From the NCBI GenBank assembly GCA_021106665.1, contig JAIOTR010000041.1, positions 1 to 6,977 on the forward strand: DNA of 6,977 nt. The letters are read 5' to 3'. This document shows, piece after piece, positions 6,616 to 6,977 of this stretch. The DNA comes from Bacteroidales bacterium (GTDB lineage Bacteria > Bacteroidota > Bacteroidia > Bacteroidales > JAADJA01). The notes below the pieces were generated by a model. It saw nothing but the letters and a program-made list of their open reading frames with translations, was not told the DNA's origin and did not search any database. A program made the translations under genes and the position numbers. Every line of letters begins with the position of its first letter. The stretch's first letter is position 1.

Positions 6616-6977
6616 ATGTATAGTTTTTACGTTTTACTGGCTATTGTAATTGTTGCAGCCATTGTAGGCATTTTTGAGTATGCACGCCATCAGAATAGAA
6701 TTCATTCCATTCCTATTCGGATTCATATTAACGGTACGAGGGGAAAATCAAGTGTTACCCGTTTAATTGGTGCTGGTTTACGAGAGGGAGGAATATCTAC
6801 AATTACCAAGGTTACCGGTACATTTCCCCGTTTGATTGTTGAGGATGGTACAGAAACTTATATCCACCGTAAATCATCCGCCAATATAATTGAGCAATTA
6901 TCCATTGTGAAATTTGCTGCATTGCGAAAAACAAAGGCACTGGTTATGGAGTGCATGGCTTTGCAGCCACAATACCA
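6616..6977 (+). CDS. pgsB: Poly-gamma-glutamate synthase subunit PgsB/CapB, 3'-truncated by the window end
   Basis: The ATG at 6616 opens a frame that stays open to the end of the window: 120 codons plus two bases of a roughly 400-residue family. PgsB is the ATP-dependent amide ligase (Mur-ligase-like) that, with membrane protein PgsC, polymerises glutamate through the gamma-carboxyl at the cytoplasmic membrane. Residues 4-20 are a membrane anchor (YVLLAIVIVAAIVGIF), as in Bacillus PgsB. They are followed by RRHQ-like EYARHQNR, then PIRIHINGTRGKSSVTRL with the P-loop at 40-46 (GTRGKSS), KVTGTFPRLI (65-74), the I-x-R-K segment ending in SANIIEQ (83-94), and MECMALQPQY (111-120), all matching Bacillus PgsB in order. 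It starts 5 bases after the C25 gene with no promoter room between, so co-transcription is likely; pgsC would be expected next, beyond the window. Residues after 120 cannot be judged. Confidence 0.93.
   Translation, partial: MYSFYVLLAIVIVAAIVGIFEYARHQNRIHSIPIRIHINGTRGKSSVTRLIGAGLREGGISTITKVTGTFPRLIVEDGTETYIHRKSSANIIEQLSIVKFAALRKTKALVMECMALQPQY

Overview
The window comes from an AT-rich member of the Bacteroidota, most likely an environmental or uncultured Bacteroidia lineage. This rests on three consecutive secreted proteins that end in type IX secretion system (T9SS) type A sorting domains, on the absence of strong Shine-Dalgarno sites, and on a TAnnTTTG-type -7 promoter element in the one long intergenic gap. 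All four genes lie on the + strand. No RNA gene, insertion sequence, CRISPR array or attachment site was seen.

Layout. (1) Bases 1-434 are the 3' end of a secreted protein with an Asp-box (BNR/YCF48-like propeller) motif and a T9SS tail. (2) After a 3-base gap, 438-2447 encodes a modular surface protein: signal peptide, right-handed beta-helix with GGA-type rungs, a cohesin-like domain, a fibronectin III-like domain and a T9SS tail. (3) A 392-base gap (2448-2839) holds weak hairpins after gene 2 and a 16-bp perfect palindrome coinciding with a Bacteroidota -7 promoter element. (4) 2840-6610 encodes a 1256-residue gingipain-family (peptidase C25) protein with a T9SS tail. (5) Five bases later, at 6616, begins pgsB/capB, the ATP-dependent ligase of poly-gamma-glutamate synthesis, cut off by the window end. 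Its start lies in the last 362 bases and is easy to miss because there is no stop codon.

The most interesting point is the second pair. The C25 protein keeps the gingipain catalytic-domain landmarks (VGDD, GNDH, nucleophile Cys486, CFGEEW, GDPSL), but the catalytic GHG motif reads GEG (Glu451), a change needing at least two base substitutions. The gene abuts pgsB in a likely shared transcript. Inference: a secreted, possibly non-proteolytic or altered C25 protein is built into a poly-gamma-glutamate capsule or polymer system of a Gram-negative bacterium, perhaps to bind, anchor or trim the polymer outside the cell. The first pair (genes 1 and 2) looks like general T9SS surface cargo with no visible functional tie to the second.
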